Under the pieces are notes generated by a model that saw nothing but the letters and a program-made list of their open reading frames with translations, searched no databases and had not been told where the DNA came from. Positions 28,164 to 38,008 of a stretch of 64,000 nt of DNA are shown piece after piece (the first letter of the stretch is position 1; every line of letters starts with the position of its first letter). The DNA is from an uncultured Acidobacteriaceae bacterium (lineage in GTDB: Bacteria > Acidobacteriota > Terriglobia > Terriglobales > Acidobacteriaceae). The position numbers and the translations under genes were made by a program. The stretch is from assembly GCA_903849645.1 (NCBI GenBank), contig CAINJJ010000050.1, positions 28,025 to 92,024 of the forward strand. Direction: 5' to 3'.

Positions 28164-30455
28164 GTGACCGCATTGCAGCCAGTCCGTACCGGTGGACTCT
28201 CCCCGTCCAGGTGGATGGGGAAGTATGCCTTCGCTGTCCGGCTCCTCGGCTGCTTCTTTTCCGTCACGGTTGCCACCGCGCTCACGGGCTTTGAGGCAGA
28301 TGTCATTCTGATCTGGGTCGTCAACGGCCTCCTGCTCTCCTACCTGCTTCTCGCCCCCCGCTGGCGCTGGCCCGCCTATCTCTGCGCGGGCTTTCTCGGC
28401 CAGTTGGCGGGCAGCCTCGTGGTCTATCCGCACCTCCGCATTGACCTCATCCTCATCACCCTCAATATGGCCGAGGTCTTTCTGAGCGCCCAGTTTCTCC
28501 GTGGCCGCTCCACCCAGCTTCCCCGATTCACGGAGCGTGCCTACGTCTTCCGCTTCTTCTGTGTCGCGGTGCTCGCTGTTCCAATTGCCTTCGGGCTCAT
28601 CTTTGCCTTCATCTCGGCGTTTTGGCTCCAGACTGACCCCCTCTCGCAGTTTCGCAACTGGGCCGTATCCGACGGCCTGGGCGCTGCCGTCTCCACCCCG
28701 GCCTTCGTCGCCATCTTCCAGAGTCGTTTCAGAGAGTCCGTCAACTGGAAGAAGAACTGGCCTTACCTGGCCATTTTTGTCGCCTTGACCATCGCGGGAT
28801 TCACACGATCCACAGTCCCCATTGTCTTCCTGCTCTACCCCCTTCTCATCATGGTCCTCCTGCGCCTGGGGCTGGCCTGGGCAGCCATGGCAAACCTCTT
28901 TGCCGCCGGCGTCGGAAGCTGGTGCACGGCACATGGCCTCGGCTTGTTCGCCGTCATTGGGCCGTCCATTCCAGGCGGGGCCGCGCTCCTGCTGCAAACC
29001 GCCGTTCTCGGCGGCATCATCACCGTCTATGGCGTGTCGATCCTCATTGAGAAGCAGAAAGCCACGGAACAACAGTTACGCGAAATCGTGACCGTGCACA
29101 ATCTTGTCACTGAAAACTCCCGCGACCTCATCATGATCGCCGACTTCCACGGCCATCGCTCCTACATCTCCGCCGCCACCGAATCCATGATCGGCTGGAA
29201 GCGCGAGGAGTTGCGCGAAATCAAGAGCATGGATCTGGTCCACCCCGATGACCTGCCAAGAGCCGTGGCTGCCGTCACAAGGCTCCATGCAGGAGCACCC
29301 GGTGAAATGTTCGAGGCTCGCGTCAAAAAGCGCAGCGGGGACTATGTCTGGGTAGAGGCCAGCCTGCGCCGCATCCGCGGTTCCGGACCGCTGGCTGCCC
29401 CCGGCATTCTCAATATCGTTCGCGACATCACCGAGCGCAAGATCGCCGAGCAGGCGCGGGAATTTCACCACTCCCTCATCGGGGCCATCCAGGGCGCTTC
29501 GCTCGACGGAATCCTCGTCGTCAATGACGAGGGAAAAGCGGTCTCCTACAACAAGAAGTTCTCCGAGGTGTGGGGAATCTCCACGCCGGATATACCCCCG
29601 GCCCTGCACGAACAGATGCTCCAGGTGCCGGACGAGGAACTGCTCTCCCAATGCCTTGACCTTGTCAGCGACCCCGATGGTTTCCTCGATCGGGTCAAGG
29701 AACTCTACGCCGATCCGCAGGCCGACGAACTCTCAGAAGTTGAAATGAAGGATGGCCGAACCCTCGAACGCTATACCACCGGCCTGCACAGCATTGCAGG
29801 CCAATACCTGGGCCGGGTCTGGTTCTTCCGCGACATCACCGGGCGCAAACGCGCCGAACAGCAGCTCCAGGATGCCTACAAGACCGTCGAGGTGCTGGCC
29901 GGGATGGACGCCCTCACCGGGCTGGCAAACCGCCGCCGCTTCGACGAGACCCTGGAGGCGGAGTGGCGGCGCGCCGTCCGCGACCGCAAGCCCATCTCCC
30001 TTTTGTTATTTGATGTGGATCTGTTCAAGCTCTACAACGATACCTATGGCCACCTCGCCGGCGACGCCTGCCTCAGGGAAATCGCTCAATCCGCCCTCGA
30101 AGTCGTCAAGCGGCCGGGCGATCTGGTGGCTCGATTCGGCGGCGAGGAGTTCGCCGTTGTGCTGCCCGGCACCCCGAGCGAAGGTGCAAAACTGATTGCC
30201 GAGGAGATCTGCGCCGCCCTGCGCAACCGCAAACTGCCCCACAGCGCCAGTCCGCACCTTTGCGTCACCGTCTCCGTCGGTTACGCCACCGTGCTCCCTG
30301 CCCCCGGTGTCTCCATCGCTTCTCTCATTCAGGCAGCAGACGGCGCTCTCTACAAGGCCAAGAACAAGGGCCGTAACCAGGTATGCAGCGGCGACGCACT
30401 TCTCGCTCAGGCGTCAGTTCCGCCTGAAATCACCCCCGCCATCAATCCCAGCTAG
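28164..30455 (+). CDS. Diguanylate cyclase with MASE1, two PAS and GGDEF domains
   Basis: A membrane-bound c-di-GMP synthase of about 763 residues. The first 290 residues are a MASE1 sensor with about eight helices. A PAS domain follows (NSRDLIMIADFHGHRSYISAATESMIGW), its PAC end, a second PAS (GILVVNDEGKAVSYNKKFSEVWGI), then a GGDEF domain with the active motif RFGGEEF. RPGD lies five residues before GGEEF, so the inhibitory I-site is present and the enzyme should show product feedback. There is no EAL domain. The start is uncertain: GTG 28164 has GGAG four bases before it; ATG 28215 is an alternative. Confidence 0.9.
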   Translation: MTALQPVRTGGLSPSRWMGKYAFAVRLLGCFFSVTVATALTGFEADVILIWVVNGLLLSYLLLAPRWRWPAYLCAGFLGQLAGSLVVYPHLRIDLILITLNMAEVFLSAQFLRGRSTQLPRFTERAYVFRFFCVAVLAVPIAFGLIFAFISAFWLQTDPLSQFRNWAVSDGLGAAVSTPAFVAIFQSRFRESVNWKKNWPYLAIFVALTIAGFTRSTVPIVFLLYPLLIMVLLRLGLAWAAMANLFAAGVGSWCTAHGLGLFAVIGPSIPGGAALLLQTAVLGGIITVYGVSILIEKQKATEQQLREIVTVHNLVTENSRDLIMIADFHGHRSYISAATESMIGWKREELREIKSMDLVHPDDLPRAVAAVTRLHAGAPGEMFEARVKKRSGDYVWVEASLRRIRGSGPLAAPGILNIVRDITERKIAEQAREFHHSLIGAIQGASLDGILVVNDEGKAVSYNKKFSEVWGISTPDIPPALHEQMLQVPDEELLSQCLDLVSDPDGFLDRVKELYADPQADELSEVEMKDGRTLERYTTGLHSIAGQYLGRVWFFRDITGRKRAEQQLQDAYKTVEVLAGMDALTGLANRRRFDETLEAEWRRAVRDRKPISLLLFDVDLFKLYNDTYGHLAGDACLREIAQSALEVVKRPGDLVARFGGEEFAVVLPGTPSEGAKLIAEEICAALRNRKLPHSASPHLCVTVSVGYATVLPAPGVSIASLIQAADGALYKAKNKGRNQVCSGDALLAQASVPPEITPAINPS

Positions 30456-30464
30456 AGAGCCACG

Positions 30465-30675
30465 CTGAAGGCCGCTGGCCCCACTGCAGGTGGCTCCCCC
30501 TGCCGCAAAAGTCTGGGTGCCCCGTGTCCGCAGCCTTATCGCGGGCATGGGTGGGAAACCACAACCCCAAACAGCGCCGCTCCCCTGATAGCCCGGGCCC
30601 TGTATGAGATCCGCGCCGAAGGCCGCTGGCCTCACCGCAGGGGGCCGAAGGCCGCTGGCCCCACCGCAGGTGGTG
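30465..30675. repeat. Intergenic repeat: three copies of a 28-bp GC-rich unit
   Basis: CYGAAGGCCGCTGGCCYCAC recurs at 30465, 30616 and 30645 followed by GCAGG; the last two copies are adjacent. Each contains GGCCGCTGGCC, which can fold. It fills the convergent gap between the cyclase gene and the secreted protein, where it could serve as a transcription stop or be a neutral repeat. Confidence 0.75.
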
Positions 30676-30676
30676 G

Positions 30677-31627
30677 TTAGCGGACCATGCTTTGGAAGAG
30701 AGGCGATTGCAGCAGGCTGTTGAACTCGGCGTCGGTTGTCGAGAAGTGGATGGAAAGCTTGCCGGAGTCCGAGGCAATCGACGTCGCGGCCAGCGCCGCC
30801 TTTTCCGCATCCGAGCCGCCCATCTTGCGCACCAGCACCGCCGCGTTCAGCAGCGATGAGATGGTGGCCGCGGCGAACGAGTCTCCGGTCGAGATGGTCA
30901 GGTCAAACTTCACCCCATGCTGGAAGTCCATCGAATACCACGAGGCCACCAGCCGCTTGCGCACCGTCTCAAAGTCCGTGACTGAACCGGCCTCGCCCAG
31001 CACCTGGCGCATCATGATCTGCGTGCCCTTCTGGTCGAGAATGCTCCACAGCGGCTCGTAGTCCACCGTCCTCATTGCGTCCATCATGGCCGCGTTGCTC
31101 AGCAGGCTCGGTGCTATGCCGTCCCGCGCGTCCAGCGCCTTCTCCACAGCCTCTGACGTACCAAAGACCATCGTCGACGGGTCCGTAAAGCACACCACCA
31201 TCCCCGACTTGCCCATCGGGTACACCTTGTTGGTGCGCACCAGCGTGGCCTTCACCTTCTGCTTGCGAAAGTTGGCGATGATGTCCGGCGTGGAAAACTG
31301 CCCCTGCGCCACGCCCACCGTATCCAGTTGGTCGCCTCCGTCCTTGGGACGAAACAGCGCAAACGCCAGTTGCTCCACATCATGATTGTCGTTGAGGCCT
31401 GACTTCCGCAGCGCCTCGTCAAACGCCTTCAATTCAGGAGGCATCACGCGGTCCCGCAGGTCCATCGCCGCAGTCGAGTTCTGCATCGCCCGGTAGTCAA
31501 TCACCACCAACTGCTGCACTTCATGCGGAATCGCGCTGCGCGCATCAGTCGACAACTGAGCCGCCTGCATGGAAGCCGCGGCCGCCAACACCAAAACTGG
31601 AATCACAAAACGAAAGATTGCCTTCAA
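30677..31627 (-). CDS. Secreted protein of unknown function
   Basis: A 316-residue exported protein; signal peptide MKAIFRFVIPVLVLAAAASM with cleavage near MQAAQ. The mature chain has HEVQQLVVIDYRAMQNSTAAMDLRDRVMPPELKAFDEAL and VYPMGKSGMVVCFTDPSTMVFGTSEAVEKALDARDG, a pattern like DUF3352-type beta/alpha repeats in which a protein lists whether values are active; I cannot name the family with certainty. It is followed on the same strand, 65 nt upstream in genomic terms, by the formiminotransferase gene, without overlap. Confidence 0.6.
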   Translation of the reverse strand: MKAIFRFVIPVLVLAAAASMQAAQLSTDARSAIPHEVQQLVVIDYRAMQNSTAAMDLRDRVMPPELKAFDEALRKSGLNDNHDVEQLAFALFRPKDGGDQLDTVGVAQGQFSTPDIIANFRKQKVKATLVRTNKVYPMGKSGMVVCFTDPSTMVFGTSEAVEKALDARDGIAPSLLSNAAMMDAMRTVDYEPLWSILDQKGTQIMMRQVLGEAGSVTDFETVRKRLVASWYSMDFQHGVKFDLTISTGDSFAAATISSLLNAAVLVRKMGGSDAEKAALAATSIASDSGKLSIHFSTTDAEFNSLLQSPLFQSMVR

Positions 31628-31692
31628 AGAGTCGTTCCTCCGCAGCCGGCCTCGCCCTTCAATGCGATTTGCCTGGCCGCAATTCTCTTATT

Positions 31693-32649
31693 TTACGCGC
31701 CCGCCGCCTGTTCGCCAGGCCGGGCCGGTTGGAGTTCTCCCGGCCACGCCAAGGGCGCCAGGAGCCGGTGTTCCAGGACCTTGGTTCCCTCATCGAACCC
31801 AATTAACTGACGCATCCATTCGCTGTCCCGCTCACAGGCAGCCTCCGGCAGAAGCCCCACGACCTCGCCCTCTACAGGGGCCGACTTGTGCTTCCTGGCC
31901 AGCGCCGCCACCGCGCGGTAGACCTGGGAAAGTGGTGTCGCCTGAAAATCGGTGATGTTCATCGCCAGTTGCGCCCGGCCCTGCACCAGCACACCCATGG
32001 CCTTCACGCCCTTCAACCCGCCTGAAGCCGCCCGGATCTCCCGCGCTATCGCCCGCACCATGGCCACCTCGTTCGAGTCAAAGTAGAGGTTGTAGTCCAC
32101 CAGGAACCGCCTCGCTCCCACGGCGCAGGCTCCCGCCGTCGGGTGAAGCCCCGGTCCTCCCAGGTCTGGCCGGCGCGCCGAATCCTGCCGCACCGCGTCC
32201 CGCAATCCCTCAAACTGGCCCCGCCGCACCTCGTCCAGGCTGGCCCGGTCCGGCCGCGCCGCCGCCGCCTCGTAAAAGAACACCGGAACCGCAAACCGCC
32301 GCCAGATCTCCAGCCCCGCCTGCCGCGCCAGCAGAGCGCACTGATCCAGCTTGATGCCAGAGACCGGCACAAACGGAATCACGTCCGCCGCCCCGATGCG
32401 CGGATGAACTCCCTGCTGCCGGGTCAGGTCGATCAGTTCCACGGCCTTGCCCGCCCCGCGAATCGCCGCCTCCACCACCGCCCCAGGCTCGCCGGCAATC
32501 GTCACCACGGACCGGTTGTGATCCGGGTCCATCGTCCAGTCAAGAAGCTTCACGCCCTCCACCCGCATCGCCGCCACAATGGCCTCGACACGCTTGGCAT
32601 CCTTGCCCTCGGAGAAGTTCGGAACGCACTCTACAACTGCTTGGCTCAT
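31693..32649 (-). CDS. Glutamate formiminotransferase
   Basis: A 318-residue single-domain enzyme of the FTCD family, which moves the formimino group from formiminoglutamate (histidine breakdown) to tetrahydrofolate. Marks: VVECVPNFSEGKD at the N-terminus, DPDHNRSVVTIAGEP, HPRIGAADVIPFVPV with the catalytic His, TAGACAVGARRFLVDYNLYF, and AQLAMNITDFQATPL. It lacks the cyclodeaminase half present in animal FTCD; this is normal in bacteria. No other histidine-degradation genes are nearby. It ends with an Ala/Arg/Pro-rich tail. Confidence 0.92.
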   Translation of the reverse strand: MSQAVVECVPNFSEGKDAKRVEAIVAAMRVEGVKLLDWTMDPDHNRSVVTIAGEPGAVVEAAIRGAGKAVELIDLTRQQGVHPRIGAADVIPFVPVSGIKLDQCALLARQAGLEIWRRFAVPVFFYEAAAARPDRASLDEVRRGQFEGLRDAVRQDSARRPDLGGPGLHPTAGACAVGARRFLVDYNLYFDSNEVAMVRAIAREIRAASGGLKGVKAMGVLVQGRAQLAMNITDFQATPLSQVYRAVAALARKHKSAPVEGEVVGLLPEAACERDSEWMRQLIGFDEGTKVLEHRLLAPLAWPGELQPARPGEQAAGA

Positions 32650-32692
32650 AGCCCCTTTGCCCCGCCCACATCCTGCTCCGACGGGGGCCTGC

Positions 32693-33397
32693 TCATTTCC
32701 ACAGCGTATAGCCCACCTGCACCTGAATGCTGGCGTTCACGCCGGGGTTCCGGTCGCCCAGGGATGCCGACGAAATATGCACCGCGTTCACGCCCAGGTC
32801 AATCGAACGCTTCGGCCGCGTGAAGTAGTGAAACCCGATGCCCCCCTGCGGCGTAAAGTTGAACACCGAAGTCCCCCCTGGGTTCCCGTGCGGAATCAGT
32901 ACGTCCGGCGGAAACTTGTGCGTCGTGTAAATCAGCCCGCCCGCCCCCTGAAACCAGGGCTGAAACCGCCGCGAGCTGGTCAAAAAATTCCAGCGCAGGA
33001 TCACCGGCGTCATGCTCGCTCCCGTGAACGTCCCACCTCCCACTGGAGCCGTATAGGTAGCTCCGTGATAGGTAAAGGTCTGCTCGTGCGCCGCCGGTGT
33101 ATACGCCTGGAAAAACGGGCTGACGCTCGCGCCCAGTTCAAACTGCCCCGAGACGAATCCGGCATGAATCACCGGCGTCAGCGGCTTTGCTGCCTGGAAC
33201 CCAGCCCACAGAAACTTGTAGCTGGACCGGTCGCCCACGCCCGTGCCCCAGTTCACAATCGGCCCATACTCCCAGCTCCTGGCTGTGCGCACCTGCGCCA
33301 CGGGGTTATCCGCCGCGCCGGCGGCATTTGGGGCCTGGGCAGAGGCCGCGGTCCCCGCAGCCAAAATCAACAGCAGAAGCTTTCCAGTTCGGGTCAA
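32693..33397 (-). CDS. PagL-like lipid A 3-O-deacylase (acyloxyacyl hydrolase)
   Basis: A 234-residue outer-membrane beta-barrel with signal peptide. The C-terminal HISSASLGDRNPGVNAS fits the PagL H-x-S pattern in which His and Ser of the catalytic triad lie near the membrane surface, with strands ending VQVGYTLW. PagL trims a fatty acid from lipid A and dampens immune recognition in pathogens; in soil bacteria its role is not known. The track start at 33481 (TTG) is too early; TTG 33397 follows AAGGGAAG and opens the signal peptide. I cannot find the acidic triad member with certainty, so the activity is inferred. Confidence 0.65.
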   Translation of the reverse strand: MTRTGKLLLLILAAGTAASAQAPNAAGAADNPVAQVRTARSWEYGPIVNWGTGVGDRSSYKFLWAGFQAAKPLTPVIHAGFVSGQFELGASVSPFFQAYTPAAHEQTFTYHGATYTAPVGGGTFTGASMTPVILRWNFLTSSRRFQPWFQGAGGLIYTTHKFPPDVLIPHGNPGGTSVFNFTPQGGIGFHYFTRPKRSIDLGVNAVHISSASLGDRNPGVNASIQVQVGYTLWK

Positions 33398-33433
33398 CGT
33401 TCTTCCCTTCTCTTGATAAAGTTCCAATTCCCC

Positions 33434-33462
33434 AAAAAAGGCCGCCACAACCGGGCGGCCTT
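33434..33462 (-). terminator. Rho-independent terminator after yebC
   Basis: On the minus strand AAGGCCGCC / GGCGGCCTT pair over a 7-nt loop and are followed by TTTTTT. It lies about 150 nt after the YebC stop and ahead of the PagL-like gene, so it should separate their transcripts. Confidence 0.88.
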
Positions 33463-33520
33463 CCTGAGTGAAAGCTTGCAATGCGCCTAGGACTTCACGT
33501 GTAGTTCGTCCGGCCGGAGG

Positions 33521-33580
33521 GAGCAGGGGGCTTCAGCCCCCTGAAAACCAGGCCAATCCTCAGGGCCGTCAGGCCCGGAT
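33521..33580. repeat. Palindromic intergenic repeats between yebC and terminator
   Basis: AGGGGGCTTCAGCCCCCT is a near-perfect palindrome at about 33525-33542, followed by AGGGCCGTCAGGCCCGG, another imperfect palindrome. The theme resembles the GGGCTTTAGCCCC and GGGGCTGAAGCCC pieces near lpxD and at 39 kb. Confidence 0.65.
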
Positions 33581-33612
33581 CAAGGCAAATCGCAACAAAT
33601 GCAACGGTAGTA

Positions 33613-34362
33613 CTAGCCGGCCGCTGCTTCCATCTGCTCCGCGTCCATATCAAAGTTCGAATAGACGTTTTGCGTGTCGTCGCAGTCTTCCAGCGTCTCC
33701 AGCAGGCGGATCATCTGGTTGGCCGCCGAACCTTCGAGCTTTGTATATGTGGACGCAACCATTGTCACTTCGCTCATCACGGTCGCAATCCCGGCAGCTT
33801 TGACCGCTGCCGCAACCGCTTCGTGCGAACCCGGATCGGTCACAATCTCCCACGTGTCGCCTTCGTCGTTGAGGTCCTCGCCGCCGTGTTCCAGCACGAT
33901 GTCCATCAACTGCTCTTCGCTCGCCGCGTCCTTTTCGACCGCGATCAGCCCCTTCTTTGAGAACATGAAGCGCACCGAGCCGGTCTCGCCCAGGTTGCCC
34001 CCGTTCTTTGAGAAGGCATGGCGAATCTCGCTCACCGCCCGGTTGCGGTTGTCCGTCAGCACGTCCACGATGATGGCCACGCCGCCCGGGCCGTAGCCCT
34101 CAAAGCTGATCTCCTCGTAGTTCACGCCTTCCAGTTCGCCGGTGCCGCGCTGAATCGCGCGCTTGATGTTTTCCTGCGGCATGTTTTCCGCCTTGGCGGC
34201 CAGAATGGCGGTGCGCAGGCGGGGGTTGCCGTCAGGGTCGCCGCCGCCGCCCTTTGCGGAGATGGTGATTTCCCTGATCAGACGGGTGAATATCTTGCCG
34301 CGCTTGGCATCCAGCGCGCCCTTCTTGTGCTTGATTGTGGCCCATTTTGAATGGCCGGACAT
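33613..34362 (-). CDS. YebC/PmpR-family protein (TACO1 homologue)
   Basis: A 249-residue member of the YebC/TACO1 family. It opens [23 protein letters not shown], contains [25 protein letters not shown] and YEGYGPGG-type sequence ([22 protein letters not shown]), and is the normal length. Older notes call these transcription regulators; recent work ties the family to ribosomes stalled on proline runs. The track start at 34524 is 54 codons too early: ATG 34362 has GAGG five bases upstream. It is divergent from the GH31 gene. Confidence 0.93.
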   Translation of the reverse strand: MSGHSKWATIKHKKGALDAKRGKIFTRLIREITISAKGGGGDPDGNPRLRTAILAAKAENMPQENIKRAIQRGTGELEGVNYEEISFEGYGPGGVAIIVDVLTDNRNRAVSEIRHAFSKNGGNLGETGSVRFMFSKKGLIAVEKDAASEEQLMDIVLEHGGEDLNDEGDTWEIVTDPGSHEAVAAAVKAAGIATVMSEVTMVASTYTKLEGSAANQMIRLLETLEDCDDTQNVYSNFDMDAEQMEAAAG

Positions 34363-34518
34363 GAGAACCTCAATGGTAGTGAAGATGCCGGCGCGGGCAC
34401 GCGCCTGACCTTGTGATTGTACCACCGGCGTCGAACCCTCCGGCAGCCCGTTTCCCATCCCCCGCTTGAGGGGATTATCCTTGCCTCGTTCTTCAATTTG
34501 GCTCCCATGAGGTGCTGA

Positions 34519-37080
34519 GTGCAAAGGGTTGTACGATTTCTGTTTGTTCTACTTGGAGTCCTGTTTTTAGCCGCAACGTCTCAAGCGAATCAGTCCGCCG
34601 AAACCCAGCAGAAATCGGGCTTCGTCCGTCTCGACCGGGTCACCGCTTCCCGGGCAATCCCCAACGGCATTGAGATCCGCTCCGGATCAGCCATCCTCCA
34701 GATCACCGCCCTGCGCGACGACGTCGTTCGCGTCCGCATCGGCCCCGCAGGCCAGTTGCCCGAGGACGCCTCCTGGGCCATCCTCGCCTCCGCCCGCACC
34801 GCCGCCGTTCCAGTTTCCGCCGAGAACAACGCCTCCGCGGTCGGCTTCAAGACCGCCAAGCTCCACGTCAGCGTTCGCAAGGACCCCCTCGAGCTCACCG
34901 TCACTGACAACGAGGGCCGCGTCATCTCCGAGGACCTGCCTGGGCGCCCCACCGAGTTCCACGGCGCATCCTTCCGCGTCTTTCACAAGTCCCCCGCCGA
35001 CGAGCACTACTTCGGCCTTGGCGACAAACCCGGCCCCCTCGACCGCCGCAACGAAGCCTTCGTCGACTGGAACACCGACGCCTTCGGCTGGCAGGAGTCC
35101 ACCGACCCCATCTACAAGTCCATCCCCTGGTTCATCACGTTTCGCAAGGGCATGGCCGCGGGCATCTTTCTCGACAACACCTGGCGCGCCAGCTTCGACT
35201 TCAACAAGGAGTACCGCGACGGCTACTCCTTCGGCTCCGAGGGCGGCCCGCTGGACTATTACATCGTCAATGGACCCGAACCCAGGGCGGTCGTCCAGAC
35301 CTGGGCCTGGCTCACCGGCCCCACCCCCCTCCCCCCGCTCTGGTCCTTCGGCTACCAGCAGTCCCGCTACAGCTACTACCCCGAGTCCGAGGTCCGCCGC
35401 ATCGCCAGCCGCCTGCGCAGCGAGCGCATCCCCGCCGACGTCATCTGGCTCGATATCGACTACCAGCTCAAGAACCGGCCCTTCACCGTGGACCCGGACC
35501 GCTTTCCCCACTTCGACCAGTTGATTCAGGACCTCAAGGCCCAGCATTTGCACACCGTGGTCATCACCGACCTCCACCTCGCCTACCAGCCCAACATCGG
35601 CTACAAGCCCTACGATGAAGGCGCAGCCGGCGACCACTTCGTCAAGAATCCCGACGGCTCCACCTACGTCGGCGTTGTCTGGCCCGGCAAGGCCGTCTTC
35701 CCTGACTTCACCCGCAAGTCCTCCCGCGACTGGTGGGGCTCGCTCTACTCCGACTTTGTCGCCAAGGGCGTCGCCGGGTTCTGGAACGACATGAACGAGC
35801 CGGCCATCTTCGACGTCGCCTCAAAGACCATGCCCGACGACATCCAGCACCGCATCGACGAGCCTGGTTTCGCCCCCCGCACCGCCAGCCACCTTGAGAT
35901 TCATAACGTCTTCGGCATGGAAAACAGTCGCGGCACCTTCGAGGGCCTTCTCAAGATCAACCCCAACTCCCGGCCCTTTGTTATGACCCGCGCCAGCTAC
36001 GCCGGCGGCCAGCGCTACGCCGCCACCTGGAGCGGCGATAACTCCGCCTCCTGGAACCATCTCCGCATGACCACGCCCCAGCTCATCAACCTCGGCCTCA
36101 GCGGGTTTGCCATGAGCGGCGCCGATGTAGGCGGATTTGCCGCATCCCCCCAACCCGAACTCCTTACCCGCTGGCTTGAGGTCGCCGCCTTCCATCCCAT
36201 CGACCGCGACCACACCGCCATCGGCACGCTCCCCCAGGAACCGTGGGAGAACGGCACACCCGAAGACCTGAGCCTCCGCCGCCGCTACATCGAGGAGCGC
36301 TACCGGCTGCTGCCCTACATCTACACCACCGCCGACGAGATGAGCCGCACCGGCCTGCCCATCATGCGGCCCCTCTTCCTCGAGTTCCCCAAAGGCAACG
36401 GAGACGGCCAGCCCATCGACCTCAGCTCCGGCAACACCTTCCTCCTCGGTCCCAGCCTGCTGGTCGCCCAGAGCCCCTATCCCGACGAGATGGACGACTA
36501 CACCGTCGCCCTGCCCCCCGGCGGCTGGTACGACTACTGGACCGGCGCGCGCGTCGAGGGCGACCAGGGACGCAAGGCCATTGACAACAACCCCGTCACC
36601 CAGCCCGAGGTCCACATTCACCGCAGCCTCGACACCCTCCCCGTCTTCGCTCGCGCCGGGGCCATCGTTCCCGAGCAGCCCCTTGTGCAAAGCACCGAGG
36701 AGACCCCCCGCGGCCCCCTCACCCTGCGCGTCTACCCGCCCACCGCGAGCAGCAAAGACTGCGAGGGCAGCCTCTATCTTGATGACGGCGTCACCCAGGC
36801 CTTCACCAAAGGCGAGTTCCTGCGCATGGACTTCACCTGCCACGCCACCGCCCAGGGAATCACCGTCAACGTCCAACCCCACCGCGGCAGCTTCGCGCCC
36901 TGGTGGAAGCAGGTCTCCATCGAGGTCTACGGAGCGGTCAAGCCCGCCGCCGGCGCCAGCAGTGCCGCCGCCGGCGCCACCCCCGCCCCCATCCAGACTG
37001 GCTACGACGACGAACACCACCGCATCACAGCCCTCCTGCCCGACGACGGCAAAGGCCTGGAACTCAAACTCGCCTACTGA
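34519..37080 (+). CDS. Alpha-glucosidase/alpha-xylosidase-like GH31 enzyme, exported
   Basis: An 853-residue GH31 enzyme with a signal peptide ([18 protein letters not shown]). The N-terminal beta domain is followed by the TIM barrel with [19 protein letters not shown], then [13 protein letters not shown] whose Asp is the nucleophile, and SGADVGGFA. The C-terminal part includes [10 protein letters not shown]. The enzyme cleaves alpha-glucosidic bonds in the periplasm; the exact sugar is not determined. The start is GTG with AGGTG seven bases upstream. A low-complexity Ala/Gly/Pro linker near residue 815 suggests a flexible C-terminus. Confidence 0.92.
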   Translation: MQRVVRFLFVLLGVLFLAATSQANQSAETQQKSGFVRLDRVTASRAIPNGIEIRSGSAILQITALRDDVVRVRIGPAGQLPEDASWAILASARTAAVPVSAENNASAVGFKTAKLHVSVRKDPLELTVTDNEGRVISEDLPGRPTEFHGASFRVFHKSPADEHYFGLGDKPGPLDRRNEAFVDWNTDAFGWQESTDPIYKSIPWFITFRKGMAAGIFLDNTWRASFDFNKEYRDGYSFGSEGGPLDYYIVNGPEPRAVVQTWAWLTGPTPLPPLWSFGYQQSRYSYYPESEVRRIASRLRSERIPADVIWLDIDYQLKNRPFTVDPDRFPHFDQLIQDLKAQHLHTVVITDLHLAYQPNIGYKPYDEGAAGDHFVKNPDGSTYVGVVWPGKAVFPDFTRKSSRDWWGSLYSDFVAKGVAGFWNDMNEPAIFDVASKTMPDDIQHRIDEPGFAPRTASHLEIHNVFGMENSRGTFEGLLKINPNSRPFVMTRASYAGGQRYAATWSGDNSASWNHLRMTTPQLINLGLSGFAMSGADVGGFAASPQPELLTRWLEVAAFHPIDRDHTAIGTLPQEPWENGTPEDLSLRRRYIEERYRLLPYIYTTADEMSRTGLPIMRPLFLEFPKGNGDGQPIDLSSGNTFLLGPSLLVAQSPYPDEMDDYTVALPPGGWYDYWTGARVEGDQGRKAIDNNPVTQPEVHIHRSLDTLPVFARAGAIVPEQPLVQSTEETPRGPLTLRVYPPTASSKDCEGSLYLDDGVTQAFTKGEFLRMDFTCHATAQGITVNVQPHRGSFAPWWKQVSIEVYGAVKPAAGASSAAAGATPAPIQTGYDDEHHRITALLPDDGKGLELKLAY

Positions 37081-37282
37081 CAACAACCAAACCCGGGGCG
37101 CCCAGGCTGGTGCCCCCCCGGGCCTCGCGCTTCTGCAGACCGGGGGAGCACAACATCGGGCGCCCAGGCCTCTCCACTCCACCCTCCTTCCCCGTCCCCC
37201 AAAACAGCTCCAGGAGCTCCATCCAGGGTGAGACGCAAGGCAAACGGACCAGCCACCCCTCGGAAGCTGATACCCTGAAAGC
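37081..37282. other. Intergenic gap with two GGGCGCCCAGGC copies
   Basis: About 200 bases between the glucosidase and purQ. GGCGCCCAGGC occurs at about 37099 and 37160, and CCGGGG/CCCCCGG runs could pair into a stem after the first gene. No T-tract follows, so a terminator is not claimed. Confidence 0.45.
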
Positions 37283-37978
37283 ATGAAATTCGGGGTACTC
37301 GTCTTTCCCGGTTCCAACTGCGACCACGACACCTACAACGTGATCGCCGAAGTGGCTCACCAGCCCGTCACCTTTCTCTGGCATGACTCCGACAAGCTTG
37401 ACGGCGTCGATGCCGTGCTCGTGCCCGGCGGCTTCGCCTACGGCGACTACCTGCGCACCGGGGCCATCGCTCGCTTCTCGCCCGTGATGCAGGCCGTCAA
37501 GCGCTTCGCCGATGGCGGCGGCCTCGTGCTCGGCATCTGCAACGGCTTCCAGATTCTCACCGAGGCGGGCCTCTTGCCCGGCGCGCTCATGCGCAACGCC
37601 GGCCTCAAATACATCTGCAAGCAAGTCCATCTCCGCGTTGAAACCGCCGACAGTCCCTTTACCAGCCAGCTCGCCAAGGGCAGCGTCCTCCAGATTCCCA
37701 TCGGCCACATGGAGGGCAACTACTTCTGCACACCCGAGGAGTTGCAGGCCCTCGAAGCCGAAGACCGCATCGCCTTCCGCTACGCAACCCCGGCCGGGGC
37801 CATCACTCCGGAGGCAAACCCCAATGGATCGCTTGCCAACATCGCCGGCATTCTCAACCCCGGCAGAAACGTTCTCGGCATGATGCCGCACCCGGACCGC
37901 TCCAGCGAACGTATCCTCGGCTCCGCAGACGGCTGGAAGATCTTCGCCTCAATGATTGAAGCGCTGGCAACCCGTTAA
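37283..37978 (+). CDS. purQ: Phosphoribosylformylglycinamidine synthase, glutaminase subunit PurQ
   Basis: A 231-residue class I glutamine amidotransferase that feeds ammonia to PurL in purine synthesis. [19 protein letters not shown] opens the protein, [15 protein letters not shown] and [10 protein letters not shown] (nucleophile Cys) follow, and the C-terminal MPHPDRSSE gives His and Glu of the triad. Length is right for the small PurQ. No purS or purL is adjacent. A weak ribosome site precedes ATG 37283. Confidence 0.96.
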   Translation: MKFGVLVFPGSNCDHDTYNVIAEVAHQPVTFLWHDSDKLDGVDAVLVPGGFAYGDYLRTGAIARFSPVMQAVKRFADGGGLVLGICNGFQILTEAGLLPGALMRNAGLKYICKQVHLRVETADSPFTSQLAKGSVLQIPIGHMEGNYFCTPEELQALEAEDRIAFRYATPAGAITPEANPNGSLANIAGILNPGRNVLGMMPHPDRSSERILGSADGWKIFASMIEALATR

Positions 37979-38008
37979 GAGCGACATGCACGCTGGGGAC
38001 GGCAGATC

